Assembly (NCBI GenBank): GCA_003635185.1
Contig: PYJA01000114.1
Coordinates: 1-53,785 of the forward strand
DNA from: Candidatus Poribacteria bacterium
GTDB taxonomy: Bacteria > Poribacteria > WGA-4E > WGA-3G
Direction of reading: 5' to 3'
Length of the DNA: 53,785 nucleotides
In this document: positions 25,846 to 34,976 of the stretch, piece by piece
How positions within the stretch are numbered: the stretch's first letter is position 1
Layout: each line of letters opens with the position of its first letter
Notes under the pieces: model-generated
What the model saw: only the letters and a program-made list of their open reading frames with translations
Database searches by the model: none
Told to the model about the DNA's origin: nothing
Program-made: the position numbers and the translations under genes

Positions 25846-28800
25846 TCATTGAGCTGCTCTAACGATGATCTTAACCCATTCGCTTTGTGCGGACCCTGCG
25901 GAATTGGTCGCCGTAAATTGGATACTTCGAGTCTTAACCCTTGTGACCGTGCCACTCAAAACACCATTACTCAGTGATAACCCAGCTGGTATAGCTCCAC
26001 CGTTCCTTGTGATAGTCGGACTTCCTGTCACATAACTACGCAAGTCTAAACTAAAACTATCACCTACCGTCAGGTTATACGGATCCGGGATATCACTCCA
26101 TACAGGCGGGGGTTGCGGTGTCGCCCTAAATGGACCACTCCACGCGCCGCTGCCCACACGATTCTTTGCGCGCACACGGAACTCATACTCCGTGCCATTC
26201 GTCAGACCGGTTATAGTTTCGGATAGATCGCTGCCCGCAGGTGTCCAAGCACCCCAACTATCGCTGCTACTTTCGCGATAACTATATTGGTAATCCGTAA
26301 TCACTGACCCGCCATTTGAATAAGGTGTCCCCCAGGTAAGTGTTACTTCACCATCACCTGCGCTCAACGTTAGATTTAGCGGAGCACTCGGTATAGTAGC
26401 AGGTGTCTTATAAATAGTCAATGATTCAGCACCATATCCCGCGCTATTCTTAGCACGCACTTGGAACTGGTATTGTCTACCGTTTGTTAGACCACCAATG
26501 GATACATACCTATTCGTTCCGCCTATTGATGTCCAACTACTATAAGTCCCATAAGTGTAGCTATACCGGTATTCGTAATCAGTGACATCCGCACCGCCAT
26601 CATTATCTGGGGGATACCAACGTAACGTCACACCTCCATTATATCTGTCACCAATCAAACTTGTCGGCGCACTCGGCACCGTCGCGGGCGTTGCTTCAGA
26701 AGACTCCGTTGCGGTACTCGCCTGATTACCATTCATCGCGCGCACTTGAAACTCATAAGCCGTCCCGTTTATTAACGAAAGAATTAGAACTTCTGTGTCC
26801 GATAACACGTTTGGGTTTGATAACAGTGCTGAAATCCAATCCCCCCAAGTTGGCGCGTCTTTTACGCGATATCTGTATTCGTAATCGGTAGTCGTACCAC
26901 CGCCAGCTGTCCAGGAGAGACGGACTTGACCATTCCCATAAGACGCACTCAAACCATACGGTGCGTCTGGTGGCGCGGTGTCTGTGCCAGCATAAGTATC
27001 AGTGTCAGTGTCTTGATTGAGTTGATTCTCAAGGTTTTCTTCGCCGGAACGCTCTGTCCACTTCGGATTCTCATTCCCTTGCGGTGCACCTAAATCATAT
27101 TCCCAATTGTGTAACTCATGATATTTACTTGGCCAGATACTCTCGTATAAACCTCCTGTGATATGTAATGGGTAATCCATGATGCTACCACCATAGGGAT
27201 ACGTGAAGTAAGCTTCGGTGTTCGTAGGATCCAAATTTGAGGTATACGTAGGCTTGTTTTTGAGAGTATACGGACGATTATTTGTATCCCAGTAAAAATT
27301 ACGTAGATTAAGTGGATTTTGGTACTCAGCCGTTTTCTTAAAATTGTCGCGGACTTCTTTCGCTTGTTCAATCGTCTGACCATTGTTACGTGCCGCCTCA
27401 TATTTCTTTTTGGCCTTTTCATCTGCCTCCTGCAACGCTTTGGCGAAACCCACGCGCCTCTGAACTTCAAGATACGCATCCGTGCTATTATCAAAGGCAT
27501 ACAAGCCAATCCATCCTCGCGCTGTGTCACTGAGCGGGTCTACATCGTCGCCTTCATTATCATTATTGCCATCGTTATTGTCTCCCCGGAAATCGAGATT
27601 AGGATTGTCCGTTTTATCTTGGGTGGGGATTTTATGCACTTTCCCGTTCACATTGCTTTCCCAGGGATGATTTAGGCCCACCGCGTGACCGATTTCATGT
27701 CCCAATACAAGGTCAATACTTTTCTGCTCTATTAACGAATCCCTATTCGCTTTCACCTCAATACGTGTTGTATAGACGATCACGGTGCCGTTGTTAGGAT
27801 CATACAACCCTGAAACTGTTCCATTTTCGCCAGTATGGGCAGCTGCGGAGTCTTTTTTTACCCAAATCGCCTTTTTGGATATCACCCACCATTGTGCATC
27901 AGCATCTTGTGCTCCAGGGGGTTTGCCGAGACTATTAAAGTTGACAGTGCGATCTATCGGATAACCCTTATCATCTTTATCTGGATTTTTTACCTCGTTT
28001 TCGAGTATTTCATGTTTACCAAAGGTATTGGGAAGGGCATTTGCGTAACCAATGCCAGAGGTTTTCAACCCCTTATATACGGTCTTACCGTTTACTATCT
28101 CACTCAAAAAAACAGAGTAAGGGCTGTGGATAAAGATGTCTTTCTTCAGCGGGTTAAGACGCGTATGGATACCGCCTATCATGAACCCGCGATATTCTTC
28201 AAACACCGTCAGACCATCTCCCTTTTTTGTGTTCTTTTCAACGCCCGTCCCCGTTGTGGGCCCTTCTTCAGCATCCGCAGCAGGGTTGCGTTTTACTTCA
28301 TCCCAGGCATCCGCTCTGTAATCGTCATTCTCGTCTTTCGGAATGTCTTTCTCATCCGATGCCTGCTCCTTATTATCCTCATTCTTTATCAGGGTCGCAA
28401 CAAGGGTCCCGAACGCCCCATAATCTTCACAGCGAACGGTGATTGTAAAAGAGAATGTATCACGATTCAATGCCGAGGTAAACTTAACACCGACGCTCTT
28501 CTGCACGCCCTCATATTTACCTGTGCTCTCCTCACCGACAAGACTATTCCATATAGCTGGCACCCATTTCAAGCCATCGGAGCCCAACTCGGTTTGATCT
28601 TTCGGATAGAAACGAAGATCGTTTTCAGTTTCGGTGTCAGGATAATCCGCAGGCATATTCATATTCATACAGAGCCCCGGCCAGTTAGAGACATTTTCAA
28701 AGGTAAGCGACACACTCCCCGCAGAAAAGCCTTTTGGACCATGAAGCCCAGATACCGTAACGGTGAAAGAGAGCGTGTTGCTGTTCCCTGGCAACCACTT

Positions 28801-28920
28801 TTCATAACTGCTGTCTGGTGTCAACGTCACAGACACAGCGGACACCGCAGAGGGATATAATAAAAAGAGTGTTGTCAATAAACAGAATAGTAAAATAAAA
28901 AGAGAAAAACGATTCTTCAT
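25846..28920 (-). CDS. Secreted metzincin-type metalloprotease with three fibronectin-III domains
   Basis: This 1024-residue protein starts at ATG 28920 (GGAAGG upstream), which overlaps the preceding stop as ATGA. The signal peptide is RFSLFILLFCLLTTLFLLYPSA. An N-terminal beta domain follows, then a zinc protease with HEIGHAVGLNH (H408, E409, H412, H418) and the Met-turn SIMDYP (M581), which defines the metzincin clan. Asp/Asn-rich loops between them may bind calcium. Three FN3 domains occupy about residues 645-920, and a C-terminal putative-Ig module (PAGLSLSNGVLSGTVT) ends the chain. It is predicted extracellular, acting on proteins. Its upstream partner is a TPR lipoprotein; a truncated duplicate of the pair lies behind. 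Confidence 0.88.
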   Translation of the reverse strand: MKNRFSLFILLFCLLTTLFLLYPSAVSAVSVTLTPDSSYEKWLPGNSNTLSFTVTVSGLHGPKGFSAGSVSLTFENVSNWPGLCMNMNMPADYPDTETENDLRFYPKDQTELGSDGLKWVPAIWNSLVGEESTGKYEGVQKSVGVKFTSALNRDTFSFTITVRCEDYGAFGTLVATLIKNEDNKEQASDEKDIPKDENDDYRADAWDEVKRNPAADAEEGPTTGTGVEKNTKKGDGLTVFEEYRGFMIGGIHTRLNPLKKDIFIHSPYSVFLSEIVNGKTVYKGLKTSGIGYANALPNTFGKHEILENEVKNPDKDDKGYPIDRTVNFNSLGKPPGAQDADAQWWVISKKAIWVKKDSAAAHTGENGTVSGLYDPNNGTVIVYTTRIEVKANRDSLIEQKSIDLVLGHEIGHAVGLNHPWESNVNGKVHKIPTQDKTDNPNLDFRGDNNDGNNDNEGDDVDPLSDTARGWIGLYAFDNSTDAYLEVQRRVGFAKALQEADEKAKKKYEAARNNGQTIEQAKEVRDNFKKTAEYQNPLNLRNFYWDTNNRPYTLKNKPTYTSNLDPTNTEAYFTYPYGGSIMDYPLHITGGLYESIWPSKYHELHNWEYDLGAPQGNENPKWTERSGEENLENQLNQDTDTDTYAGTDTAPPDAPYGLSASYGNGQVRLSWTAGGGTTTDYEYRYRVKDAPTWGDWISALLSNPNVLSDTEVLILSLINGTAYEFQVRAMNGNQASTATESSEATPATVPSAPTSLIGDRYNGGVTLRWYPPDNDGGADVTDYEYRYSYTYGTYSSWTSIGGTNRYVSIGGLTNGRQYQFQVRAKNSAGYGAESLTIYKTPATIPSAPLNLTLSAGDGEVTLTWGTPYSNGGSVITDYQYSYRESSSDSWGAWTPAGSDLSETITGLTNGTEYEFRVRAKNRVGSGAWSGPFRATPQPPPVWSDIPDPYNLTVGDSFSLDLRSYVTGSPTITRNGGAIPAGLSLSNGVLSGTVTRVKTRSIQFTATNSAGSAQSEWVKIIVRAAQ

Positions 28921-30041
28921 TGTTGTAAGACCTTCCATTTTTGCAGTACCTCCTTCTTTAGCTGCGCAGCACGTTGCAGGTTTTCTTTGCCCCCTGTGTG
29001 TTCTAACTTAAGTATGTATTGAACCTTACGGAATGCCGTATAGCTTGGTGGTCCTGTCCACCCGTATGTGACTGTCGGTGATCCCTGATAGACAGCAAGA
29101 GATTTCTCCCACTCTCCAAGTTTAGCATAGCAATACCCTAAATCCTGATTATAGAGTGGTAGCCTGCTATCAAGTAGGCTTGCTTTCTTCAAGTGTTCTA
29201 TCGCTAACTCGTATTCTGGGACATCATCATGATACATATAGACCCGTGCGAGTTCATAGTGTCCCATCGCAGAGTTCGGAAACTTCTTTAGCAGCTGCTT
29301 GTAGGGTGCGATCCTCGCAGCAAAAGGGTAATGAGCATTCGCCCACAGCCGCATCGCCTCAACCGAATCGGGATACGCACGCATCGCCCGCGCCGCATAT
29401 TCAACACCCAACGTCTGTGGTATCGGCATTCCTTCTGAACACATATACCGCGCTGCGTCAAGGGGGTCTACATTTTCAAGCATAATCTCATACTTTTTAC
29501 GTCTGCGCTCATCACTTGAAAGCGTGTCCGGCAAAGTAAGCCACCTATCTTGTTGTTCCTTTGTGTAGTAGTAAACTTTGCCTGTATACTCCCGTAAAGG
29601 CTGATGTTCGTAGTCGCGTTCTGTGAGTTTTCGTTTTCCTTTCTCAGACTCATGTAGGATCATGACGGGTTTGTGACGATAACTCCGATGTTCGTAGAAG
29701 TAAACAGGGAGCTCCCAGGCATCTTTCGGCACGATAAAACCTTCTTTCCAGAGCAGCTCAGGGTTTTCAATGACATCATATTTTCTGTCATCCATATCCG
29801 GGTCGCCGCCAGATTCTTTGACATCGGCTTTGAACATTTCTATGAGCTGTTCAAAACTGGGTTCGGGAAACGGTGGCAGTTTTACGAGTTTGCGACTATT
29901 CGCTGCAGCAAGACTATAATCTGATTGGAAAGATGGGTCAACAATCTCAGAGGGCGATTTCTGTCCGCACCCATTGCATCCTGCCAGTAAAATAACAATC
30001 AGTGTAAGCAAATAAGTAAAGTGTTCAATCCGAAGTTTCAT
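28917..30041 (-). CDS. TPR lipoprotein, partner of the metzincin (copy 1)
   Basis: This 374-residue lipoprotein has SD GGAG before the ATG, a hydrophobic signal and lipobox LLAGC. The N-terminal region has Pro-rich segments, and the C-terminal half contains TPR-like helices (PNSAMGHYELARVYMYHDD, YNQDLGYCYAKLGEWEKSLAVYQG). It is presumably anchored in the outer membrane and could help export or hold the protease encoded by the overlapping next gene. A paralogue with the same lipobox pattern and layout lies at 30298-31422. No closer family is recognised. Confidence 0.78.
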   Translation of the reverse strand: MKLRIEHFTYLLTLIVILLAGCNGCGQKSPSEIVDPSFQSDYSLAAANSRKLVKLPPFPEPSFEQLIEMFKADVKESGGDPDMDDRKYDVIENPELLWKEGFIVPKDAWELPVYFYEHRSYRHKPVMILHESEKGKRKLTERDYEHQPLREYTGKVYYYTKEQQDRWLTLPDTLSSDERRRKKYEIMLENVDPLDAARYMCSEGMPIPQTLGVEYAARAMRAYPDSVEAMRLWANAHYPFAARIAPYKQLLKKFPNSAMGHYELARVYMYHDDVPEYELAIEHLKKASLLDSRLPLYNQDLGYCYAKLGEWEKSLAVYQGSPTVTYGWTGPPSYTAFRKVQYILKLEHTGGKENLQRAAQLKKEVLQKWKVLQQ

Positions 30042-30052
30042 GAGAGTTCTCC

Positions 30053-30301
30053 TTATAGTGACATTTTCTGTGATGTTACCACATTATTCGGCGTGCCATC
30101 AGCATTCGTGTGAAGATTAGAAACCACAACAGTGAAAGTGATCTTTTTCTGATCCTCCGGTATCTCCGGTATCCACCTATCATAATCACTCGGCGGTGTC
30201 AGAACAACTGTGATACCCGCAGACGCATCAGATATAAATACACCGAAAAAACAGGTAAAAATACTAAACAATATTGTCAAAATAGGAATGCGATATTTCA
30301 T
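30053..30301 (-). pseudogene. Truncated N-terminus of a second metzincin gene
   Basis: The 82 codons encode a signal peptide (YRIPILTILFSIFTCFFGVF) and the first segment of the same beta domain (GITVVLTPPSDYDRWIPE; compare VSVTLTPDSSYEKWLPG in the full gene). The frame then stops at TAA, 11 bases before the next gene's ATG. The protease, FN3 and Ig parts are missing. Its ATG overlaps the upstream lipoprotein stop as ATGA, exactly as in the intact pair. It is therefore a remnant of a tandem duplication, though a short secreted product remains possible. Confidence 0.72.
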
Positions 30302-31422
30302 TTGTCATATCCCTCCTGTGATAATTCTATAACTGAATACCCTTTTCGCTGTTTCCGAATCTCATCTTTCGCTATGTCTAAATCACTATTAAGTTTAATG
30401 ACATCCCCCGGTCCTGGATGCACAAAGTAATTCATGCCCTGATAAGCAGCCACTGCTTTCTCCCACTCACCGAGTTTAAAATAACACCGGGCTAATAAGT
30501 CATGCTTTTTCGCGACACGACTATCCAGTTGAGATGCCTTCAGCATGTGGTGCAGGGCAGACTCCGTATCTTCCTTTCGGAAGTAGTAGAAAGCGATTTG
30601 CTCGTGAGCAAACGCATCATTGGGAAACTTTGAAAGCAGCTGTTGGTATGCCTCAATCTTTTGATCTTCAGGATGGCATTTGACCCAAATACGCATCGCT
30701 TCAACAGAGTTCGGATTTTCAAGCATTGCACGCTCCGCATATTCAACGCCGATAATTTTTGTGCTGGGATGATCAGGATCACTGAATTGACTCAAATATT
30801 TTGCTGCTGTGAGTGTGTCTATTCCTTCAAATGTAATCGCATACTGTTCTCGGTAATAGTCAACATTTGCTCTTGAATTCGGATTCGCATTATGCCAGTT
30901 TTGGCGCGCAGCATCCTTCCTTTCCTTTTGCTCTTTTGTGATGTAGATAATTTTTCCAGCGAAAGGATATATTTCTTTATCATGTTTCCAGGGATGATAA
31001 ACCCCGCGTATAGGTTTACCTTTTTCAAAAGGAGAGCGGATGACTATCTTGTCGCGTGTTGGATTATAGCCCGGCGGTCTTGGGATTTCATGAAAGTGTA
31101 GTGTAGGTGGCACCTCAAATCCGATGCCATCCCACAGTATATCGGGGTTGGCTATTGCTTTTCTTTTACGTTTGAGTGCCTCTGGGTCGCCCTTATTTTC
31201 AGCGACATCAGCTTTGAACTGTTCTATCAGTCTCTCAAAACTCGGTTCAACAATAGGTAGGTTTACAGGTTTGCGACTATTCGCCGCAACAGGTCCGTGT
31301 TCTGCTTGGTTAAAAGGGTCTGCATGTTCGGGGGCGGTTTCCTGTCCGCATCCACTGCAGCCAACGAACAGTATCACAGTAAATATAAGTAAAGTTGTCA
31401 GGTTTTCAATCCTTAGTTTCAT
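30298..31422 (-). CDS. TPR lipoprotein, partner of the metzincin (copy 2)
   Basis: This 374-residue lipoprotein starts at ATG 31422, where GGAGA stands upstream and the sequence MKLRIENLTTLLI matches its paralogue. It has lipobox LFVGC. Shared blocks with copy 1 include AANSRKPVNLP, EPSFERLIEQFKADV and GEWEKAVAAYQGM, with C-terminal TPR helices. Divergence is substantial, so the duplication is not recent. Its cognate protease gene is truncated, so it may have lost its partner or may serve the intact protease downstream. Confidence 0.75.
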   Translation of the reverse strand: MKLRIENLTTLLIFTVILFVGCSGCGQETAPEHADPFNQAEHGPVAANSRKPVNLPIVEPSFERLIEQFKADVAENKGDPEALKRKRKAIANPDILWDGIGFEVPPTLHFHEIPRPPGYNPTRDKIVIRSPFEKGKPIRGVYHPWKHDKEIYPFAGKIIYITKEQKERKDAARQNWHNANPNSRANVDYYREQYAITFEGIDTLTAAKYLSQFSDPDHPSTKIIGVEYAERAMLENPNSVEAMRIWVKCHPEDQKIEAYQQLLSKFPNDAFAHEQIAFYYFRKEDTESALHHMLKASQLDSRVAKKHDLLARCYFKLGEWEKAVAAYQGMNYFVHPGPGDVIKLNSDLDIAKDEIRKQRKGYSVIELSQEGYDK

Positions 31423-31462
31423 TATAGTTCTCCTATTGCTTGATTTGCTGAGTCTCAATAGT

Positions 31463-31697
31463 TTATGTGTTCAGGTTTGCAACTGTATAGTTCGGTGCTT
31501 CCTCCGTAATATCAATATCGTGCGGATGGCTTTCTCTGTAACCGCTGCTCGACATGCGCACAAATTGAACATCTCTACGTAAAGACTCAATATCGGGTGT
31601 CCCACAATATCCCATAGCAGAACGAATTCCACCTACTAACTGATAGACATAGTTACTCAGTTTTCCTTTGTGAGAGACTCGTCCTTCAATAACACAT
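31463..31697 (-). pseudogene. guaB: 3' remnant of guaB (IMP dehydrogenase)
   Basis: About 78 codons read IEGRVSHKGKLSNYVYQLVG, then IRSAMGYCGTPDIESLRRD, then SGYRESHPHDIDITEEAPNY, and end at TAA 31465-31463. This is the C-terminal end of GuaB, the NAD-dependent enzyme that makes XMP. An in-frame TGA lies just before it and no upstream homology is visible, so the catalytic barrel is missing. It ends 40 bases upstream of the lipoprotein start. Confidence 0.85.
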
Positions 31698-31779
31698 CAT
31701 CACTTATTTTAGCACCAATACGCACAGTGTGCAAACGTTTTTATGAGCGTTCAAGGATGGTGGTATAGCCTGTTGATGT

Positions 31780-31968
31780 TCAAGATAGACTGACCCATCC
31801 ATTGTAACCGTAGCCACTCAAGTTTGTCGGCGCATCCGGCACCGTTGGGGGCGTTGCTTCAGAAGACTCCGTTGCGGTACTCGCCTGATTACCATTCATC
31901 GCGCGCACTTGAAACTCATAAGCCGTCCCGAAGATGAACATTAAACTCAAGGCTATTATTCTTTTCAT
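31780..31968 (-). pseudogene. Signal peptide joined to a fibronectin-III fragment
   Basis: The 62 codons have a good SD (AAGGAG) and a signal start (MKRIIALSLMFIF) that is then joined to GTAYEFQVRAMNG, the end of an FN3 domain, and PDAPTNLSGYG, the start of the next. An 82-bp block (31849-31930) is identical to 26686-26767 in the metzincin gene. The chain stops after WVSLS. It looks like a recombination product rather than a working gene, although it has all signals for expression. Confidence 0.65.
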
Positions 31969-31990
31969 AGGTATGACTCCTTATATATTC

Positions 31991-32585
31991 AGGACTTACG
32001 CAATAATATAAAATTGTGTTATATTATTTCATTATGATTACATTTACACTTCCAGAACAGAAACAAAACTTATATTCAGATTATTGTCAATTTTTGATAG
32101 CGAGTTTCACTAATCGGACACAAACCTATTTTGCTGATCATACTGAGAAGTGGAGCCACGACCAACTCAATCGTTTTTTGAGAAATGAAAACATTCCTTC
32201 CAGCGAACCCTGGGAATCTGTCAAAACGGACATTGAGTTTGATGAAGATGGATACATTATCTTTGACGATGTTGTTCTCTCTAAAGCGTTTGCCAAAGCC
32301 ATAGAAGCTGTCTATCCACAATGGAGTGGTAGCGACAAAAAAGTCATCCAAGGCATCGGTATCGTCACGTGTGTGTCCGTTAACTCAAAGACACAAGAGT
32401 ATTGGATTATTGACTACCGCATTTTTGACAAGGCTCATGATGGTAAAACGAAAATAGACCATGGACTGGAAATGTTACATAATGCTGTCTTGAAAAAACA
32501 TCTCTTGTTTCGGACAGTGCTAATAGTCTGTTATAATATTAAGAATACCAAAAGCATCAGAAAAAGTCAAGGATTTTTTAAATAA
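31991..32585 (+). pseudogene. Truncated IS transposase with its terminal repeat
   Basis: AGGACTTACGCA at 31991-32002 is the same end as in the MITEs at 14809 and 21222, and stands just before the gene (ATG at 32016 or 32034). The 189 codons resemble the N-terminal half of a DDE transposase of the IS701/IS4 superfamily (DDVVLSKAFAKAIE, GIGIVTCVSVNSKTQEYWIIDYRIFDK). The frame then runs into unrelated residues and stops. No matching right end follows. The element is a 5' remnant, and intact relatives elsewhere would be expected to move the MITEs. Confidence 0.75.
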
Positions 32586-32594
32586 AAATGGAAA

Positions 32595-33266
32595 CTAACG
32601 CTGTCTAATTGTGATACGTTCTGTTAACCAGATAGCAATAAATGCGACAACGGTTGAAATAAACACCAATCGATAAACTGTGATATCTTGTCCGAGTTGG
32701 ACCGCATGATAAATACTCAATGCCATTGTCTGGGTTTTACCGGGAATATTACCTGCCACCATGAAGGTAGCCCCAAACTCGCCAAGACTCTTGGAAAAAC
32801 CGAGAATTGCCCCTCCAATAATGCCGCGAGATGCAAGCGGTAGGGTTATCGTCCAGAAGACTTTTATCGGTGATGCGCCAAGTGTACGGGCAGTGTTTTC
32901 AAGCTCGATCGGCACAGACTCCATCCCTGTTACGATACCCCGGACTAATAAAGGAAAAGAAATGATTGAAACGGCAATTACAACAGCGAAAGGTGAAAAA
33001 ACGAGCTCTAAATTGAAAACGTTAAATAAGAATCCTCCGATAAGTCCATGTTTACTCAGGAGAATAAGCAGCAGGTATCCGCTTACGACAGGCGGAAGCA
33101 CCAATGGCAGCATGACGAATGTATTCAGGAGAGATTTCCCTGGAAAATCCCGTTTTGCAAGCAGCCATCCGACAAGCAGTCCTGGCGGAAACATCACAAT
33201 GAGGCTCAACGATGCAACTTTTATAGATAAGAAAAAAGCGGTAATTTCGGCTGCGGTTATCCTCAT
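32595..33266 (-). CDS. modB: Molybdate ABC transporter permease
   Basis: This 223-residue membrane protein has about five hydrophobic segments and the ModB signatures PLVLPPVVSGYLLL, SFPLLVRGI and the EAA-loop region ENTARTLGASPIKVFWTITLPLASRGI, then GFSKSLGEFGATFMVAGNIPG. It passes molybdate or tungstate across the inner membrane using ModC. It follows modA by 21 bases. No modC is present; a transposase remnant lies immediately downstream on the opposite strand. Confidence 0.93.
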   Translation of the reverse strand: MRITAAEITAFFLSIKVASLSLIVMFPPGLLVGWLLAKRDFPGKSLLNTFVMLPLVLPPVVSGYLLLILLSKHGLIGGFLFNVFNLELVFSPFAVVIAVSIISFPLLVRGIVTGMESVPIELENTARTLGASPIKVFWTITLPLASRGIIGGAILGFSKSLGEFGATFMVAGNIPGKTQTMALSIYHAVQLGQDITVYRLVFISTVVAFIAIWLTERITIRQR

Positions 33267-33287
33267 TGCAATACAGCATATCCATTT

Positions 33288-34079
33288 CTACTGTGTGGAA
33301 TCTGATGTTAAACAAGCAAATCCGTGTTTTTTGAAAATTTTAGTGGCACGAGATGTTTTTAAAAACGTAATAAATTGTTGCGCTAACTGTTTTTGTTCAC
33401 TATCTTTCAGAACAACTGCAGGATATACTATAGGTTTGTGGGTTTCATCAGGAAATTCATAGAGTATTTTGACATTTTTGCTCAGTGTTACGTCTGTTTG
33501 GTAGACAATCGCTACGTCAACATTTCCTGCACTGACATAAGCAAGTGTCGCTCGCACATCTGTCCCAAAGACTAACTTTGGCAATACCTTTTTCCATAGA
33601 CCAAGTCGTCCCAAAGCCTCTTTTGCATAAGTGCCAGCAGGCACAATTTCAGGCTGTCCAATGGCAATTCGCGAAACAGCATCATCAGCAAGCTTATCAA
33701 CAGTTTCCACAGATAAAGTAGCGTTTTTATGAGAAACAAGGACTAACCGATTTGACAAGATGTTGTGACGACTATCTGTTTCAAGCATATCACGGGTTTC
33801 AAGCCCGATAATTTGTTGAGGACTTGCTGAAATGAAAACATCTACCGATGCCCCTTTTTCAATTTGACGTTGCAGCGTTGAAGATGCCGCAAAATTATAG
33901 CTGACCGTAACACCTTGCTTCGCAGTAAACTGCTTGCCTATTTCAGTCAAAGCATCTGTTAAACTCATGGCACCAAAAACTCTTAACTCAGGGGCTTTAT
34001 GTCTATTTCCACATCCCAGAAGTTCTGTAAATATAAACAAAAACACAAAAAAAGTGTAAAATTTAGCGTTTTGAAACAT
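33288..34079 (-). CDS. modA: Molybdate-binding lipoprotein
   Basis: This 263-residue binding protein has a signal and lipobox-like ELLGC, followed by the ModA pattern: RVFGAMSLTDALTEIGKQF, NFAASSTLQRQIEKGASVDVF, SASPQQI and PAGTYAKEALGRLG. The Ser residues of the ASL/SS motifs usually bind the oxyanion. It captures molybdate outside the inner membrane and hands it to ModB. The encoded uptake would supply the cofactor that XdhC-dependent enzymes need. Confidence 0.92.
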   Translation of the reverse strand: MFQNAKFYTFFVFLFIFTELLGCGNRHKAPELRVFGAMSLTDALTEIGKQFTAKQGVTVSYNFAASSTLQRQIEKGASVDVFISASPQQIIGLETRDMLETDSRHNILSNRLVLVSHKNATLSVETVDKLADDAVSRIAIGQPEIVPAGTYAKEALGRLGLWKKVLPKLVFGTDVRATLAYVSAGNVDVAIVYQTDVTLSKNVKILYEFPDETHKPIVYPAVVLKDSEQKQLAQQFITFLKTSRATKIFKKHGFACLTSDSTQ

Positions 34080-34295
34080 AATGATTCAGCCTAAATCGTG
34101 GATTAACGCGAAAAAATTATAACAAACATTTTAAGTTATGTCAATTCCTGAATGGCTCTGAACCAAAAGGCAGAGGTGTTTCGTTTTCAATATTTTTTCA
34201 CAAGTGTTTATTTTTTATGGCAGCAGATATATCGTGTCTTTTCACACCATATCTGCTGGACTTGATCTTAAAACTATCCTATTTTGAGGTGAATA
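34080..34295. other. Noncoding region upstream of modA with one hairpin
   Basis: No gene is visible. A 10-bp perfect stem CAGCAGATAT (34221-34230) / ATATCTGCTG (34249-34258) with an 18-base loop lies just before the transposase remnant and may be part of that element's end. The rest is AT-rich. Confidence 0.4.
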
Positions 34296-34365
34296 ATGAC
34301 AAAGAGAAAACCTTGCCACTTGATAGATGTGTTAGCAGAACTTTCATATCCACGCAAGAATAAGT
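34296..34365 (+). pseudogene. ISAs1-type transposase, N-terminal remnant
   Basis: An ATG with SD GAGG opens MTKRKPCHLIDVLAELSYPRKNK, which matches the N-terminal block of ISAs1-family transposases (L-x-D-x-LAE-x-x-DPRK). After about 23 codons the similarity ends and the frame runs into sequence antisense to the VOC gene. It is a short relic. Confidence 0.55.
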
Positions 34366-34400
34366 TAGCATGGAATTGCCAATTTTCATACCACCCTTGC

Positions 34401-34796
34401 TCAAAGCGGTTTCCCAAAACACAAAACATACCCATCATGATCTTTCAGTTCAAAAGCACGCAAACCATCGTCAGTATCCGCAAGCGGTTCGTGAAATGCT
34501 AACCCACGCGACTGATACTCCGCATAAAGCGCATCCGGATCAGAAGTCAAAATAAAAGCATCCCAGCGTGCCCACGCATGCCGAGTGTGGTTTGGCACTG
34601 GATGAATATATTCCGTAATCTGTTTGAGCAGGACCCGCACATTATCACGACACACGATGCCAAAATACGGATCGTCTTCAGGGACAAGTAAATCTGTCTG
34701 AAAACCGAGTTTTTGATTGTAGAAATCTATTGACTCTGCAAGGTTATCAACGATGAAAAAGGGATAGATTCTCTCAAGTCTCGAATTGTTTGCCAT
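34401..34796 (-). CDS. VOC superfamily (glyoxalase/bleomycin-resistance type) protein
   Basis: This 131-residue protein starts at ATG 34796 after AGGAGG at 7 bases; an upstream in-frame start lacks a ribosome site. Sequence blocks typical of the beta-alpha-beta-beta-beta fold are RIYPFFIVDNLAESIDFYNQKLGF, VCRDNVRVLLKQ, YAEYQSRG and FELKDHDGYVLCFGKP. The final Glu-x-x-D-x-x-G segment is a usual metal-site region. Members bind metals or small molecules, and the substrate here is unknown. Confidence 0.85.
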   Translation of the reverse strand: MANNSRLERIYPFFIVDNLAESIDFYNQKLGFQTDLLVPEDDPYFGIVCRDNVRVLLKQITEYIHPVPNHTRHAWARWDAFILTSDPDALYAEYQSRGLAFHEPLADTDDGLRAFELKDHDGYVLCFGKPL

Positions 34797-34976
34797 CGTC
34801 TGTCCTCCTGTTTCTTCTCCATATCCTAACAGGTTTCTCTTTGACATTCAACGTAAAAAGTTGGACAGACTTTCGCGCCTTCATCCTTGAAGAAGCAGTT
34901 GAAAAATTCAGCGTTTTACGGTATACTCACTTGCAACTGCCTCACAGGCTATAAAACAAAAAAGCGGAGAGACATA

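Noticed and set aside
27835..28860. A 341-codon open frame on the plus strand opposite the metzincin gene.
   Set aside because: It is antisense to a well-supported protease with signal peptide and zinc motif. Its product has no domain and an odd hydrophobic/basic composition.
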